From assembly GCA_023434365.1 (NCBI GenBank), contig JAEYSV010000062.1, forward strand, positions 1 through 39,807: a stretch of DNA of 39,807 nt, read 5' to 3'. The stretch comes from Bacillota bacterium. Lineage in GTDB: Bacteria; Bacillota; Clostridia; Lachnospirales; Lachnospiraceae. The notes under the pieces were generated by a model. It did no database searches. It was not told the DNA's origin and worked only from the letters and a program-made list of their open reading frames with translations. Below, piece after piece: positions 25,994 through 34,950 of this stretch (position 1 is its first letter; each line of letters opens with the position of its first letter). The position numbers were made by a program, and so were the translations under genes.

Positions 25994-26989
25994 TTATAAA
26001 GCAGCAACATCCTCCAGAGTAAGAGAATATTCACTCTGGTACATCTTCTTTACTTCCTCATAAGAATTATACTGCTCTGTCAGGACAAATCCATTGCTCC
26101 ATGTCATATACCAAAGCCATGGAGTATTCAGGCGTGCTACCTCATCAATGTCCGGAATTACCCCAATTTCTCCAAGAGCAGCCATTCTTTTACTATCCGT
26201 AATCAGACAAAGTTCCTCATATTCCTTCGTCAGCGCAGTATGGTTGTGTGGCTGAGGATACAGATCTCTAGATATAATATCAACCACGTCATCACCTGGA
26301 TAATATTCCTTCACCGGCGCATTCCAAACCCAGATCAAATTATTCAGCTGATGCACTTCAGTATAGCGCTGATACATAATACGCCATAACTTTTTTACCG
26401 CATCCGGGCCCTTCGCTCCCCACCAGAACCAGTTTCCATCTGCTTCATGAAACGGTCGCCAAAGGATAGGAACTCGTTTTTCAGCAAATGGTTTTAATAG
26501 GTCCGCCATTACATCCATATCTGAAATCAGTGCCTCATATTCTGGTGTTCCTACAATCACGGCTTTATTAGCATCAAAGTCCGTATTCTTTGTATAAAAT
26601 GATTTATCCACCCCACCAATTGGCGAATACCAGTGCCATGTAAACGTAACAATACCATTTTTATCAGCCCACTGATGTGCCTGCTCTAAGGTGCCTCGAT
26701 TTCTCTCAATCTCCGTAAGGCACTCTGGCGTTGCTCCTTCGTAATTAATGTGAGGGGAATAGCTTAACAATTCAAATCCACAGATTGCAGGATACTTACC
26801 AGTGAGCTCATAGATTTTCTCAAGTTCCTCCTGCTCTCTAGTTTGGGTATGTTGTCCGGTAAGCAATCGTTTACCTTGTATTTCTTTGAAAAACTGTAAC
26901 AGTTTGCGCACTTCCATCGATGCATTTTTGTTGACTGGAGTCACTTCCATTGCTGTGACATCCATACTTATGTCCTCTATATTCGTCAT
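25994..26989 (-). CDS. Intracellular GH26 beta-mannanase
   Basis: A 331-residue glycoside hydrolase of family 26, hydrolysing beta-1,4-mannan or manno-oligosaccharides. The fold starts after about residue 30 with LLTGQHTQ. The acid/base Glu lies in WRPFHEADGNWFWWG (about 185), and the nucleophile Glu in ALGEIGVIPD (about 275). There is no signal peptide or carbohydrate-binding module, so it acts in the cytosol on imported oligosaccharides, together with the alpha-galactosidase 77 bases upstream. AAAGGA lies seven bases before the ATG. A small dyad at 27007-27024 precedes it. Confidence 0.93.
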   Translation of the reverse strand: MTNIEDISMDVTAMEVTPVNKNASMEVRKLLQFFKEIQGKRLLTGQHTQTREQEELEKIYELTGKYPAICGFELLSYSPHINYEGATPECLTEIERNRGTLEQAHQWADKNGIVTFTWHWYSPIGGVDKSFYTKNTDFDANKAVIVGTPEYEALISDMDVMADLLKPFAEKRVPILWRPFHEADGNWFWWGAKGPDAVKKLWRIMYQRYTEVHQLNNLIWVWNAPVKEYYPGDDVVDIISRDLYPQPHNHTALTKEYEELCLITDSKRMAALGEIGVIPDIDEVARLNTPWLWYMTWSNGFVLTEQYNSYEEVKKMYQSEYSLTLEDVAAL

Positions 26990-27006
26990 ATATATTCCTT
27001 TGTAGA

Positions 27007-27024
27007 CACTGATAATAATCAGTG
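27007..27024. promoter_or_regulatory. 7-bp inverted repeat between the GH36 and GH26 genes
   Basis: CACTGAT-AATA-ATCAGTG lies in the 77-base spacer, 18 bases upstream of the GH26 start. It could be an operator or a small mRNA stem-loop that modulates GH26 expression. Confidence 0.4.
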
Positions 27025-27066
27025 AATCCTTTCTCTTGTATTAGTTCCCTTTACGCAGATTATGTT

Positions 27067-29190
27067 CTAGCTTTGCTTTTGCTCTTCACATAGTTTTACT
27101 TCGAATAATCTTGCACAGTTGGTTAGTGGAATCTTTACTCTTAAGTAATCTCCATCCAACTGATAAGTGACCACACTATCCTGAACTGGATAGGCTATCT
27201 GAATGTCTTTAATAACACCAAGTTCCTTAAGAGGTATCGTAGCCTCCTCTTCCTCCCCATCTCTTCTCCATATTGCCAGATAAGCCTTCGTCTTCGTTTT
27301 TAATCCAAGACAAACCCACGTATCTCTGAACTTAGAGAGCCCGATTGGCCAAAATGGTACGGCTTCTTTGATATCGGAACGGATCTTTTTATAATAGCGA
27401 AGAGCTTCGTGCACTAGTTCTTTACGCTCATGAGTCAAATTCACCAAATGCCCGCTTTGATGAATACGCAAAAGCATAGCATTTACCATATTAAAGATAA
27501 CTTCTTCTCTATCACCGTCCGTTAGCGGATAGGACCAGACAGCGGCCTGCTCTGGAGTAAGTCCTGCCGGGCTATTACAAGCAATGGTTGCATAATAACG
27601 ATAATCTTCCATATCACTAGTCGATTGGATACTATGTCTTGCTAGCATTGCATAATCGATACGCAACCCACCAGAGGAACAATTTTCAATAATCAAATCC
27701 GGGCATCGATGAAACACACGGTCTAACCATGCCAGATACGCCCGTTCATGGCCAAGTAAGCCACTACCATAACTGCAGGCATTCCACTCCGTGCCAATGC
27801 CAGGTTCAATATTATAGTCCATCTTAATATATCCAACACCATACTCATTTACAAGGCGGTCAATGACGGAGTCGGCATGTGCAACCACTTCCGGATTACG
27901 AAAATCCAGCTGATACCGGCTCCTATCATATATTTTCTTACCATGTCTTCTAAAGAACCAATCCTCGTTTACCTTTTGAACCAAAGGACAATGAATGCCC
28001 ATAACTTCGATCTCAAGCCATACTCCAGGAATCATGTTCTTGCTGCGGATGTAATCCATCACTTCTTTGAGACCTCCTGGAAAACGCTCCTTACTAGGCA
28101 GCCATTCTCCTACGTTATCCCACCAGTCCCCCGGATGATACCAGCCTGCATCAATACAGTAATACTCGCAGCCTGCTTGTGCTGCTGCATCAATCATCGG
28201 CAACTCTTTTTCAGTCGTTGGATTCCCCCAGAGACAGTTCATATAATCATTAAAGATAACGCCAAGCTTCTCATTATCCTGATTTTTTCTGCGAATGACA
28301 CGCCGATACTTTGTTAGCTCTGCCATCGCTGAGTTAAAGTTTCCTGTATTTACACCAACTGCTACCAATGCGCTGACAAATGTTTCCCCCGGCACTAATT
28401 CATGATGCCAGTGAGACTCCGTCTCCGTTGGGCCCGATAGCTGCAGATATAGATGCCCCGTCTGGTCACTAATCTCCCAGTGCCAGGAGCCATTATGCTC
28501 TATCTGCCAAAACAAGTTGGTACCTACTTCCTGATTCTCAAGATATCCCATTGGAAGATATTCTTTTGTAGACCAGTTGCCGGTATTCGTTGCACCGATT
28601 GCTTTTGAGGAGCGCTGCGTCTTATCCGGCTGAGACTGTCCAATTCCAAGGTCGATTAATGAGTAAGTCTGCCACTGCATCTCCCTTTGCCAGGAGTTAT
28701 GTGGAATACTCACATACATCTTATCATCTCTTTTTTTATGCCCCTCTTTTTCTATTCCAGTAAGATTAAAGGAGGAAACATATTCAAGAATCTGCATTTG
28801 TTCACCGGTATTCGTAACTTCAGTATAGCAACGTACGACTGAAATCCCGGTATAAAACTGATAATGACAAATAACCTTAATCTTCGTTTCCTCGTCCCAT
28901 AACTCAAATTCTAATTTGCGACCGTATGTATTATAATAGTCTTTATGATTCAGATAAACCAGTCGATATCCTGGTGCGGTAACAATATACTTCGTTCCAT
29001 GACGCTCCAGTGGGCGATCCAGTCCTGACAGATTAATCTCGACCATTCGAAACCCTGTCTTCTCTTCATTTGTTAACGGAACTGCTTCATCCAATGGTAC
29101 AGAAGAGAAATGAAGTAGCTTTGGTTCTTGCTTTTCATTAATCTCTACCACCATGTAAATTCCATTTTCTTCAATCGTAATTCGTTTCAT
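27067..29190 (-). CDS. Intracellular GH36 alpha-galactosidase
   Basis: A 707-residue clan GH-D alpha-galactosidase that removes alpha-1,6-galactose from raffinose-type sugars or galactomannan fragments. An N-terminal beta-supersandwich precedes the (beta/alpha)8 domain. The nucleophile Asp is in YIKMDYN (about 460), the acid/base Asp in STSDMEDYR (about 520), and NCSSGGLRIDY is the family's conserved segment. Length matches the 720-740 residue bacterial group (AgaR/RafA type). There is no signal peptide. AGGAAG lies before the ATG. Together with GH26 it forms a galactomannan-breakdown pair. Its leader contains a 16-bp tandem repeat. Confidence 0.94.
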   Translation of the reverse strand: MKRITIEENGIYMVVEINEKQEPKLLHFSSVPLDEAVPLTNEEKTGFRMVEINLSGLDRPLERHGTKYIVTAPGYRLVYLNHKDYYNTYGRKLEFELWDEETKIKVICHYQFYTGISVVRCYTEVTNTGEQMQILEYVSSFNLTGIEKEGHKKRDDKMYVSIPHNSWQREMQWQTYSLIDLGIGQSQPDKTQRSSKAIGATNTGNWSTKEYLPMGYLENQEVGTNLFWQIEHNGSWHWEISDQTGHLYLQLSGPTETESHWHHELVPGETFVSALVAVGVNTGNFNSAMAELTKYRRVIRRKNQDNEKLGVIFNDYMNCLWGNPTTEKELPMIDAAAQAGCEYYCIDAGWYHPGDWWDNVGEWLPSKERFPGGLKEVMDYIRSKNMIPGVWLEIEVMGIHCPLVQKVNEDWFFRRHGKKIYDRSRYQLDFRNPEVVAHADSVIDRLVNEYGVGYIKMDYNIEPGIGTEWNACSYGSGLLGHERAYLAWLDRVFHRCPDLIIENCSSGGLRIDYAMLARHSIQSTSDMEDYRYYATIACNSPAGLTPEQAAVWSYPLTDGDREEVIFNMVNAMLLRIHQSGHLVNLTHERKELVHEALRYYKKIRSDIKEAVPFWPIGLSKFRDTWVCLGLKTKTKAYLAIWRRDGEEEEATIPLKELGVIKDIQIAYPVQDSVVTYQLDGDYLRVKIPLTNCARLFEVKLCEEQKQS

Positions 29191-29204
29191 GACATCTTCC
29201 TATC

Positions 29205-29296
29205 TCTTTCGATTAATATCTTTTTTAATTAGTATTTCTTTTAATTAGTCTCTTCTTCGATTAATATCACTTTCAATTAATATCACTCTAATTATA
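29205..29296. repeat. 16-bp tandem repeat in the alpha-galactosidase leader
   Basis: ATTA-centred units start at 29212, 29228, 29244, 29260, 29276 and 29291 with a period of 16, 16, 16, 16 and 15 bases. The units resemble TTTCGATTAATATCAC with variation. The array fills the space between the putative -10 box and the ribosome site of the GH36 gene. Confidence 0.75.
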
Positions 29297-29319
29297 TCAT
29301 AATAGAGATAATTAATAAA
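29291..29319 (-). promoter_or_regulatory. Putative promoter of the GH36-GH26 operon
   Basis: A perfect TATAAT (29296-29291) with a weak TTTATT (29319-29314) at 17 bases on the minus strand. The start codon is about 100 bases downstream. The region 29320-29490 has no gene and no other recognised feature. Confidence 0.5.
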
Positions 29320-29492
29320 GAATTCTAATATGATGTTGTCCATAAAAGACTTTCTTTTGTCCTTTTTAATCCATCCAGAAATCTCCCTCTTCGTAAAGGA
29401 ACGAACTAGCTTGTATTAGTGGTATTCAAGCACCTACTCAAATAACCGCGAAGCTATGTAATTAACCATACTCATATAACAAAGCAGGAGAC

Positions 29493-29538
29493 AAAAAAAT
29501 AGAGAAAATGATATTTTTTATCTTATCATTTTCTCTAT
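29493..29538 (-). terminator. Strong terminator of the COG0523 operon
   Basis: A perfect 15-bp stem (29499-29513 with 29524-29538) and 10-base loop. On the minus strand it is followed by TTTTTTT. It begins 27 bases past the stop of the DUF1980-fusion gene. Confidence 0.9.
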
Positions 29539-29565
29539 CTAATAAATTCATTTAACAAACGTAGC

Positions 29566-30504
29566 CTAATTAAAATAAATTAGGCGATCTTTTGCCTGAG
29601 TTGCCGGTTTTACCTCGTTAGCATATAAAACCGGCCCCTTTTGTTTATATTCTTTTCGATATTCATAACCAATCTTGGCAGTTACCTCCACCCATGCTTT
29701 CACCGGCAAACGATGAGCATCCGCGTATGTGCAGACAAATCCAATAAAAGTAATATCATCGGCACAACAGGTCATTGCAAATCTTCCCGGAACAAACAGA
29801 TTCGACGGAATCTTATCATTGCGATATACTATTGCTTTTGTTTTTATTGTCTTTCCGATATATTTTTTGGGATGCTCCATTGCATCAATATACCAGATTC
29901 CAAACTCTTCATCTCTTAACTCAATAGTATCCGCATTCACGTCATAAGGCAGATCCTCTTCCCCCGCTTCAATAGGGCGACCAAAGACATCCTCAAACAC
30001 AATCATGGCTTTCGCATTGGTTGCTTTAATACTTCTTCGATAAGATGCTCTAGGTTTATCCTCCTCACAACGATTAAAAATGACCAAATCTGACATACTT
30101 ACCTGATCCATAACCATCGATCTCATATTCTTACAATAAGTATCAAACGTACTAGTATCTATCGTTGTAATGACCTGAATCAGATTCCAATTCTCCGGCA
30201 TTGCCTGGGAAATGGTTTGCACCTTCCACATGCCATTATACTCAATCAATATGCGAGCTGGTCGGTAAAAATTTTCAAGTCCCATCAAAAACTCTTCGGT
30301 CAGCTGGCTTTCCTCTTCTACTGCAACAATATCAATGTTGCGTCCCGCCAAGCTAACCTCCTCATATTCTTCCAGTCCTTCTTCACACATAATCACTAAT
30401 GTTTTTTCACCAGCGATAAACTCATCATCTTTCAGATTCTCACTGATAAACGTAGTCTTACCACTTTCCAAAAATCCAGTAAACAAATATACAGGAATCT
30501 CCAT
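29566..30504 (-). CDS. COG0523-like GTPase fused to a DUF1980-like domain
   Basis: A 312-residue protein. Residues 1 to about 190 resemble the CobW/COG0523 G3E GTPase: Walker A is GFLESGKTT (10-18) and a guanine-type motif NRCEED follows LVIF. It lacks the GCxCC metal motif that most COG0523 members have. The C-terminal part (about 210-312) resembles the DUF1980/TIGR03943 C-terminal domain, with GKTIKTKAIVYR, a GRFAMTCCADD motif and WVEVTAKI. DUF1980 proteins usually pair with a permease (YcgR/YcgQ type) that is linked to metal homeostasis in Firmicutes, from memory. It lies 38 bases after a canonical COG0523 gene, so they probably work together. A metal is likely but not identified. Confidence 0.72.
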   Translation of the reverse strand: MEIPVYLFTGFLESGKTTFISENLKDDEFIAGEKTLVIMCEEGLEEYEEVSLAGRNIDIVAVEEESQLTEEFLMGLENFYRPARILIEYNGMWKVQTISQAMPENWNLIQVITTIDTSTFDTYCKNMRSMVMDQVSMSDLVIFNRCEEDKPRASYRRSIKATNAKAMIVFEDVFGRPIEAGEEDLPYDVNADTIELRDEEFGIWYIDAMEHPKKYIGKTIKTKAIVYRNDKIPSNLFVPGRFAMTCCADDITFIGFVCTYADAHRLPVKAWVEVTAKIGYEYRKEYKQKGPVLYANEVKPATQAKDRLIYFN

Positions 30505-30542
30505 CGTATCCTCACTTCCTAACTAACACGCTATTGCTTCTT

Positions 30543-31598
30543 TTATTGGAAAAACAACGTTTTTAGCTCTTCTTCTTTAATATCTACACCAATCACGCAG
30601 AGCTTTCCAATCACATCCGCAGCGCCTTCTCTAAGTTCATATTCCCCTGGAACCATATCAAAGTAAATCCATCTGCCGTCACTTCCTGCGAGGATTCCTT
30701 TTGCTCGTAAAATGGTTCCATACTCGTCTGTTTCAGAGAGTTGTTGTAACGCTTTTTCCACAACCGTTTTCTCAAACTTCGCTGGAGTCTCAATTCCCCA
30801 ACTTGTAAACACCTCATCCGCATGATGGTGGTCATGGTGATGATCATGGTCATGGTGACAACATTCATCATGATGATGCTCATGTCCATCCTCATGGTCA
30901 TGGTGACAACATTCATCGTGATGATGCTCATGTCCATCCTCGTGACTATGTCCGCAGGTTGGGCAAATACTAGCTGCTTCTAACAATTCCTCTAACATCG
31001 ATTTATCCTGTTCCATCGCTGCCAGGATACGAGAACCGTCGATTTCATCCCAGTTTGTCGTAATGATTGTAGCTTGTCCATTCTTATCCTTGATTAAGTC
31101 AATCGTTTCAATTAACTTCTCTTCTTTCATTTTCTGTGTCCGGCTAAGCACAATCGTTTTCGCATATTCAATCTGATTGTTATAAAACTCACCAAAATTT
31201 TTCATATACATTTTGCATTTTGTCGCATCTGCAATCGTCACCAAACTATTTAAGGTAATGTCTGCTTCCATGGCAACATCCTGAACCGCTTTCATTACAT
31301 CCGATAATTTGCCAACACCAGATGGTTCAATGATAATACGATCTGGCGAAAAGCGCTCAAGCACTTCTTTTAAGGCAGTACCAAAATCACCTACTAATGA
31401 ACAGCAGATGCAGCCAGAGTTCATTTCCGTAATCTCTACTCCAGCTTCTTTTAAAAATCCACCATCAATTCCAATCTCACCAAATTCATTTTCTATTAAC
31501 ACTAACTTCTCGCCCACAAAAGCTTCCGATAGTAATTTCTTAATTAATGTGGTTTTCCCGGCTCCCAAGAACCCAGAGAAAATATCTACTTTTGTCAT
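30543..31598 (-). CDS. COG0523 (CobW/G3E) GTPase with His/Cys-rich metal-binding repeat
   Basis: A 351-residue metallochaperone GTPase. Walker A is GFLGAGKTT (about 9-17), and the family metal motif GCICC lies near residue 62. The usual NKxD is altered to SRTQ. A His/Cys-rich stretch at about 215-260 starts CPTCGHSHEDGHEHHHDECC and is a two-fold 16-residue repeat that should bind Zn, Ni or Co. A short CobW C-terminal domain follows (about 265-351). The ATG has GGAG nine bases upstream. It is followed by the COG0523-DUF1980 fusion, and both end at a shared terminator. No clear Zur or other operator was found upstream. The metal is unknown. Confidence 0.9.
   Translation of the reverse strand: MTKVDIFSGFLGAGKTTLIKKLLSEAFVGEKLVLIENEFGEIGIDGGFLKEAGVEITEMNSGCICCSLVGDFGTALKEVLERFSPDRIIIEPSGVGKLSDVMKAVQDVAMEADITLNSLVTIADATKCKMYMKNFGEFYNNQIEYAKTIVLSRTQKMKEEKLIETIDLIKDKNGQATIITTNWDEIDGSRILAAMEQDKSMLEELLEAASICPTCGHSHEDGHEHHHDECCHHDHEDGHEHHHDECCHHDHDHHHDHHHADEVFTSWGIETPAKFEKTVVEKALQQLSETDEYGTILRAKGILAGSDGRWIYFDMVPGEYELREGAADVIGKLCVIGVDIKEEELKTLFFQ
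30857..30952 (-). repeat. 48-bp coding tandem repeat encoding a His/Cys metal-binding unit
   Basis: Two copies with phase at 30857 and 30905 encode HEDGHEHHHDECCHHD. The period is a multiple of three. The second copy is followed by further His-Asp codons. The repeat can expand or contract in frame and so change metal capacity. Confidence 0.85.
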
Positions 31599-31742
31599 TC
31601 TTACTCACTCCTGTACTCAGTAAAACGAAATGTCTCATCGCCGCCCATTCAAACCAACCCCAAATCCACATTTCGCTTCACCTATTAATTTACCTATACA
31701 CTCTAAGTTTCTACACTATAATTTCCCTCTCTATCATTCCCC

Positions 31743-31873
31743 TCTCTATCTTTTCCCGCTCTTCACTATCTTTTCCCGCTCTTCACTCTTCACTCTTAGT
31801 TCTTCACTATCTTTCCCGTTCTTCACTATCTTTTCGCTCTTCACTCTTCACTCTTCACTTTTCACTGCCCTTA
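31743..31873. repeat. TTCACT-word repeat, cluster A
   Basis: About ten copies of CTTCACT, with the linker words ATCTTTTC and GCCCTTA, on the plus strand. The last word, GCCCTTA, supplies the aminopeptidase stop codon (TAA on the minus strand, 31873-31871). The rest of 31599-31742 is AT- and pyrimidine-rich with no gene. Confidence 0.75.
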
Positions 31874-33664
31874 ACATATTTCACGGGTATATTCTTTTAG
31901 CCACTCATTTTCCTCACTAGTCAAATAAGGGCTTAACTTTTCATAAACTTCTTTATGATATGCATTGAGACGCTCTTTATCAATATCATACATTTTGCTC
32001 AGATCCAGTGCATCCAGATCAATCGGTGCCATCGTTAAGGATTCGAATCTAAGGAATTGACCATATTCTGTGTTTGGCCCCTCCACGCAGACTAACTGAT
32101 TTTCGATTCGAATTCCATGACTACCCTCAATATAAATTCCCGGTTCGTCAGTTGTCACCATGCCCGGTAGCAATACTGCACTATCCTGTGGTCCATTCGC
32201 TGGCTTCCATCTAAAACCATTTGGCCCCTCATGAACATTCAGAAGATAACCAACCCCATGTCCCGTTCCACATCGATAATCCATTCCAATATCCCAGATT
32301 GGGCCTCTAGCAAGAACATCTAGATTTACACCCCGACAACCACTTAAGAAATTAGCCGCCTGCAAGTTTAACATCGAGCGAACCACTGCCGTATAATGCT
32401 CTTTTTGCTCCTGAGTTACTTCACCAAGTGCCATCGTCCTAGTAATATCAGTCGTACCCTGATAGTATTGACCGCCAGAATCCACCAACAATAGATCCAC
32501 TGGTTCCAGAACCGCATGAGACTCTTCCGTAGCCGAATAATGCATCATCGCCGCATTCTCACGATACGCGCTAATTGTGTCAAAACTTAGGGAAATAAAG
32601 CCCTCTTGCTGTTTACGTTGTTCCTCAATATAATCACTTGCCGTAATTTCGGTCATAGGAAGTTGTCCAATATTTTTCTTCAGCCAATACATAAACTTGG
32701 TAAATGCTACCCCATCTTTGATATGCGCTTCTCTTAGGTTGGCAATCTCTGTATCATTTTTAACTGCTTTCATAAGAATCGTCGGATTCGGTTTCACAAC
32801 CGTTTTCACACCATCCGGAATCATAGTATAAAGAGCATAATTTAATTTACTCTTGTCATAAAGCAACACTTCAGAGTTAGAAAGATTCTTAGTAAATTCA
32901 TACACTTCATTGTAGCTTTTGATGCTAACCCCAACCTCATTAAGATAGGTTGCTACCTCCTCTGTTACCTTCTTCTCATCAATAAATAAGTACACTTCCT
33001 TATCGGTAACTGCCACATAAGATAAAACAACTGGATTATGAAGCACATCATTGCCTCGAATATTAAGTAACCATGCGATATCATCAAGCGAAGTAATTAA
33101 ATGCACCGTAGCACCCTCTTCGGCCATTGCTTTACGTAACCTTGCAATCTTACTACTAGCATTCTCACCTGCATAGCAATCCTCTAATACAAAAACAGGC
33201 TCTATAGATAAACTCGGACGATCCACCCAGATACCATCAATTAAGTCACCTTCTGACTGAACCGTAATCTTCTTATTCGCTAGTTCCTCCTTAAGCTTAC
33301 TTCCCCAGGACACATCCAGTACTCTACCGTCAAATCCGACCACATCCATTTCCTCGCATTGCTGCATCAAAAACTCCTCAATCGACGCTACATTCGGTTC
33401 TCCCTGACGAAACAACGTAATTCCACTTTCCCTTAGCTGTCTTTCTGCCTGTATAAAATAGCGTCCATCAGTCCACAATCCTGCTGCCTCTTTCGCCACT
33501 ACTAAAACGCCCGCAGAACCAGTAAATCCAGACATATACTTTCTTGCCATAAAATAATCACCTACATATTCTGACTGGTGAAAATCTGCTGTTGGAATAA
33601 TATAGGCACTTAACCCTTCGTCCTTCATAACGTTTCTTAACTGCGCTAATCTCTGTTGTATCAT
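31871..33664 (-). CDS. pepP: Xaa-Pro aminopeptidase (M24B, PepP-like)
   Basis: A 597-residue peptidase that removes N-terminal residues preceding proline. The two N-terminal creatinase-like domains (from MIQQRLAQLR) are followed by the pita-bread domain. The metal-ligand residues are visible: two Asp in LLVDSGG..GTTDITRTM, His in CGTGHGVGYLLNVHEGP, and two Glu in TDEPGIYIEG and IRIENQL. Length is typical of the large bacterial and eukaryotic M24B group. GGAGG lies upstream of the ATG. It starts 17 bases after the acetyltransferase stop, so they form an operon. The stop codon overlaps a repeat, described separately. Confidence 0.93.
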   Translation of the reverse strand: MIQQRLAQLRNVMKDEGLSAYIIPTADFHQSEYVGDYFMARKYMSGFTGSAGVLVVAKEAAGLWTDGRYFIQAERQLRESGITLFRQGEPNVASIEEFLMQQCEEMDVVGFDGRVLDVSWGSKLKEELANKKITVQSEGDLIDGIWVDRPSLSIEPVFVLEDCYAGENASSKIARLRKAMAEEGATVHLITSLDDIAWLLNIRGNDVLHNPVVLSYVAVTDKEVYLFIDEKKVTEEVATYLNEVGVSIKSYNEVYEFTKNLSNSEVLLYDKSKLNYALYTMIPDGVKTVVKPNPTILMKAVKNDTEIANLREAHIKDGVAFTKFMYWLKKNIGQLPMTEITASDYIEEQRKQQEGFISLSFDTISAYRENAAMMHYSATEESHAVLEPVDLLLVDSGGQYYQGTTDITRTMALGEVTQEQKEHYTAVVRSMLNLQAANFLSGCRGVNLDVLARGPIWDIGMDYRCGTGHGVGYLLNVHEGPNGFRWKPANGPQDSAVLLPGMVTTDEPGIYIEGSHGIRIENQLVCVEGPNTEYGQFLRFESLTMAPIDLDALDLSKMYDIDKERLNAYHKEVYEKLSPYLTSEENEWLKEYTREIC

Positions 33665-33681
33665 ATCATCCTGCCTCCTGT

Positions 33682-34119
33682 TTATTTGTCTATTTTAAGG
33701 TTACCCTTAACAATCATACTCATACCCGCTCCTCGCAAATATGTCGGGCGTTTCGTAAAACCTAATTGCTCATAAAACCTTTCCTTATGTAGAGCACTCA
33801 TTAACTCCACCATACAATTCCAACCATCCCTAGTATTCGCTGAAATATAATCAAGCATAGCCCGTACTAAAAAAGTACCAAGCCCTCTCCTTTGATAATC
33901 CGGTAAAATGATAACATCCTTTATAAAATAAGCCAATGCGCCGTCGCCGAGCAACCGTCCCATTCCAACCAGTTCTCCATCCTCATACACAGAAAAGGTT
34001 GCAAATGATAACCGAATCGCCGTATCCACCTGATCATAAAATGGACTCATCCACCCCGAACTCTGAATAAGATAAATGTATTCCTCCACTGTCAAACGAT
34101 TAATCTCGACACTTACCAT
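33682..34119 (-). CDS. GNAT-family N-acetyltransferase
   Basis: A 145-residue GNAT acetyltransferase that moves an acetyl group from acetyl-CoA to an amine substrate. The acetyl-CoA loop motif is KDVIILPDYQRRGLGTFLVRAM (about 70-90), with the Q/RxxGxG/A signature. The C-terminal segment KERFYEQLGFTKRPT is the usual GNAT motif B. The substrate is not predictable from sequence. The ATG has AGGGGTG seven bases upstream. It lies ahead of pepP in the same operon and next to repeat cluster B. Confidence 0.88.
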   Translation of the reverse strand: MVSVEINRLTVEEYIYLIQSSGWMSPFYDQVDTAIRLSFATFSVYEDGELVGMGRLLGDGALAYFIKDVIILPDYQRRGLGTFLVRAMLDYISANTRDGWNCMVELMSALHKERFYEQLGFTKRPTYLRGAGMSMIVKGNLKIDK

Positions 34120-34199
34120 AACAAGGCACCCCTATCCATAAAAGATATCCAAATATTACGCTACTTTCTATATTATATCATTTTTTTCAGAATGCAAGC

Positions 34200-34575
34200 G
34201 TAAAAAGATAGTGAAGAGATAAGAGCCTAAAAAGATAGTGAAGAACGAAAAGAGCTCCACCCGTGAGAACACAATTCGGCTCTTGTTCCACCTGCCCTTT
34301 TCTCGGCTCTTGCTCTTCACTGTCCTTAAAATTTTTCATTCTTCACTGTCCTTACAAGTTTCTTTCTTACTGTTTTGAGCTCTTTATTGCTGTTTATAGC
34401 TGTTTGTGATTTCTTTATTGCCCTCTATCTCTTCACTCATCGTTCTTCACTCTTCACTGCCCTTTTAACGCTCTTCACTGCCCTTAGGCATCCACCTCTT
34501 CACTCTTCACTCTTCGTTCTTCACTGTTTTTTAACGCTCTTCGTTCTTCACTATCTTTTTAGGCTCTTCACTCTC
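34200..34575. repeat. TTCACT-word repeat, cluster B, with an inverted part
   Basis: At 34200-34257 the words run in the opposite sense (AAAAAGATAGTGAAGA twice), while from about 34285 to 34575 they run TTCACT on the plus strand, giving an inverted arrangement around 34258-34284. The forward part overlaps the last codons and stop of the gene at 34531. No other feature is visible in 34120-34199. Confidence 0.75.
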
Positions 34576-34950
34576 AATCTCGAACTGCCTAAGTAATCCA
34601 TAGGTTGGACCTAATCCATAATATCCAAACAGTGTTGATTCGTCTTGCTCCTCAACTGGATCTCTCACTTGCTCTTGCTGATTACTACCATTTTTTTGCT
34701 CACCTTTATTTTTTAATTGCTTCTCATACTCAAGCATTTTATCATTCAAAGCTTTCCATTCTTTATAACTATCCTCCAGAATCTTTTCTCTGGCCACCAT
34801 CGCTACGAGCGTGTCGCCTAATTGAGAGAAAATAACAGCCATTTCTTTTAATTCCGTGTAGGTGCTGCATTTTCTAATAGCGCAAGCAATGCCGGTGATA
34901 AACGCCATCAAATCACAAGTATCCATCACAGTATCTCTCCCATCACTCAT
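34531..34950 (-). CDS. Small hypothetical protein, possibly DUF6774-like
   Basis: A 139-residue protein. The first 55 residues form a helical region with TCDLMAFITGIACAIRKC and LGDTLVAMVA, which resembles the Lachnospiraceae DUF6774 family by my recollection only. It has a coiled-coil-like segment (about 60-85), then a polar Glu/Gln-rich stretch. The last 17 residues (FEIESEEPKKIVKNEER) are read directly from the TTCACT-word repeat, so the native tail was probably replaced or extended. Start choice is uncertain: the first ATG lacks a clear ribosome site, and GGAG lies before GTG and ATG codons eight and nine codons in. Confidence 0.5.
   Translation of the reverse strand: MSDGRDTVMDTCDLMAFITGIACAIRKCSTYTELKEMAVIFSQLGDTLVAMVAREKILEDSYKEWKALNDKMLEYEKQLKNKGEQKNGSNQQEQVRDPVEEQDESTLFGYYGLGPTYGLLRQFEIESEEPKKIVKNEER

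Noticed and set aside
30611..30937. Met/Thr-rich minus-strand open frame
   Set aside because: It is the alternate frame of the His-rich repeat within the COG0523 gene.
31630..31920. Plus-strand open frames rich in LFTLHSS-type peptides (also near 34375-34596)
   Set aside because: They are translations of the TTCACT-word repeats with no ribosome site and extreme composition.
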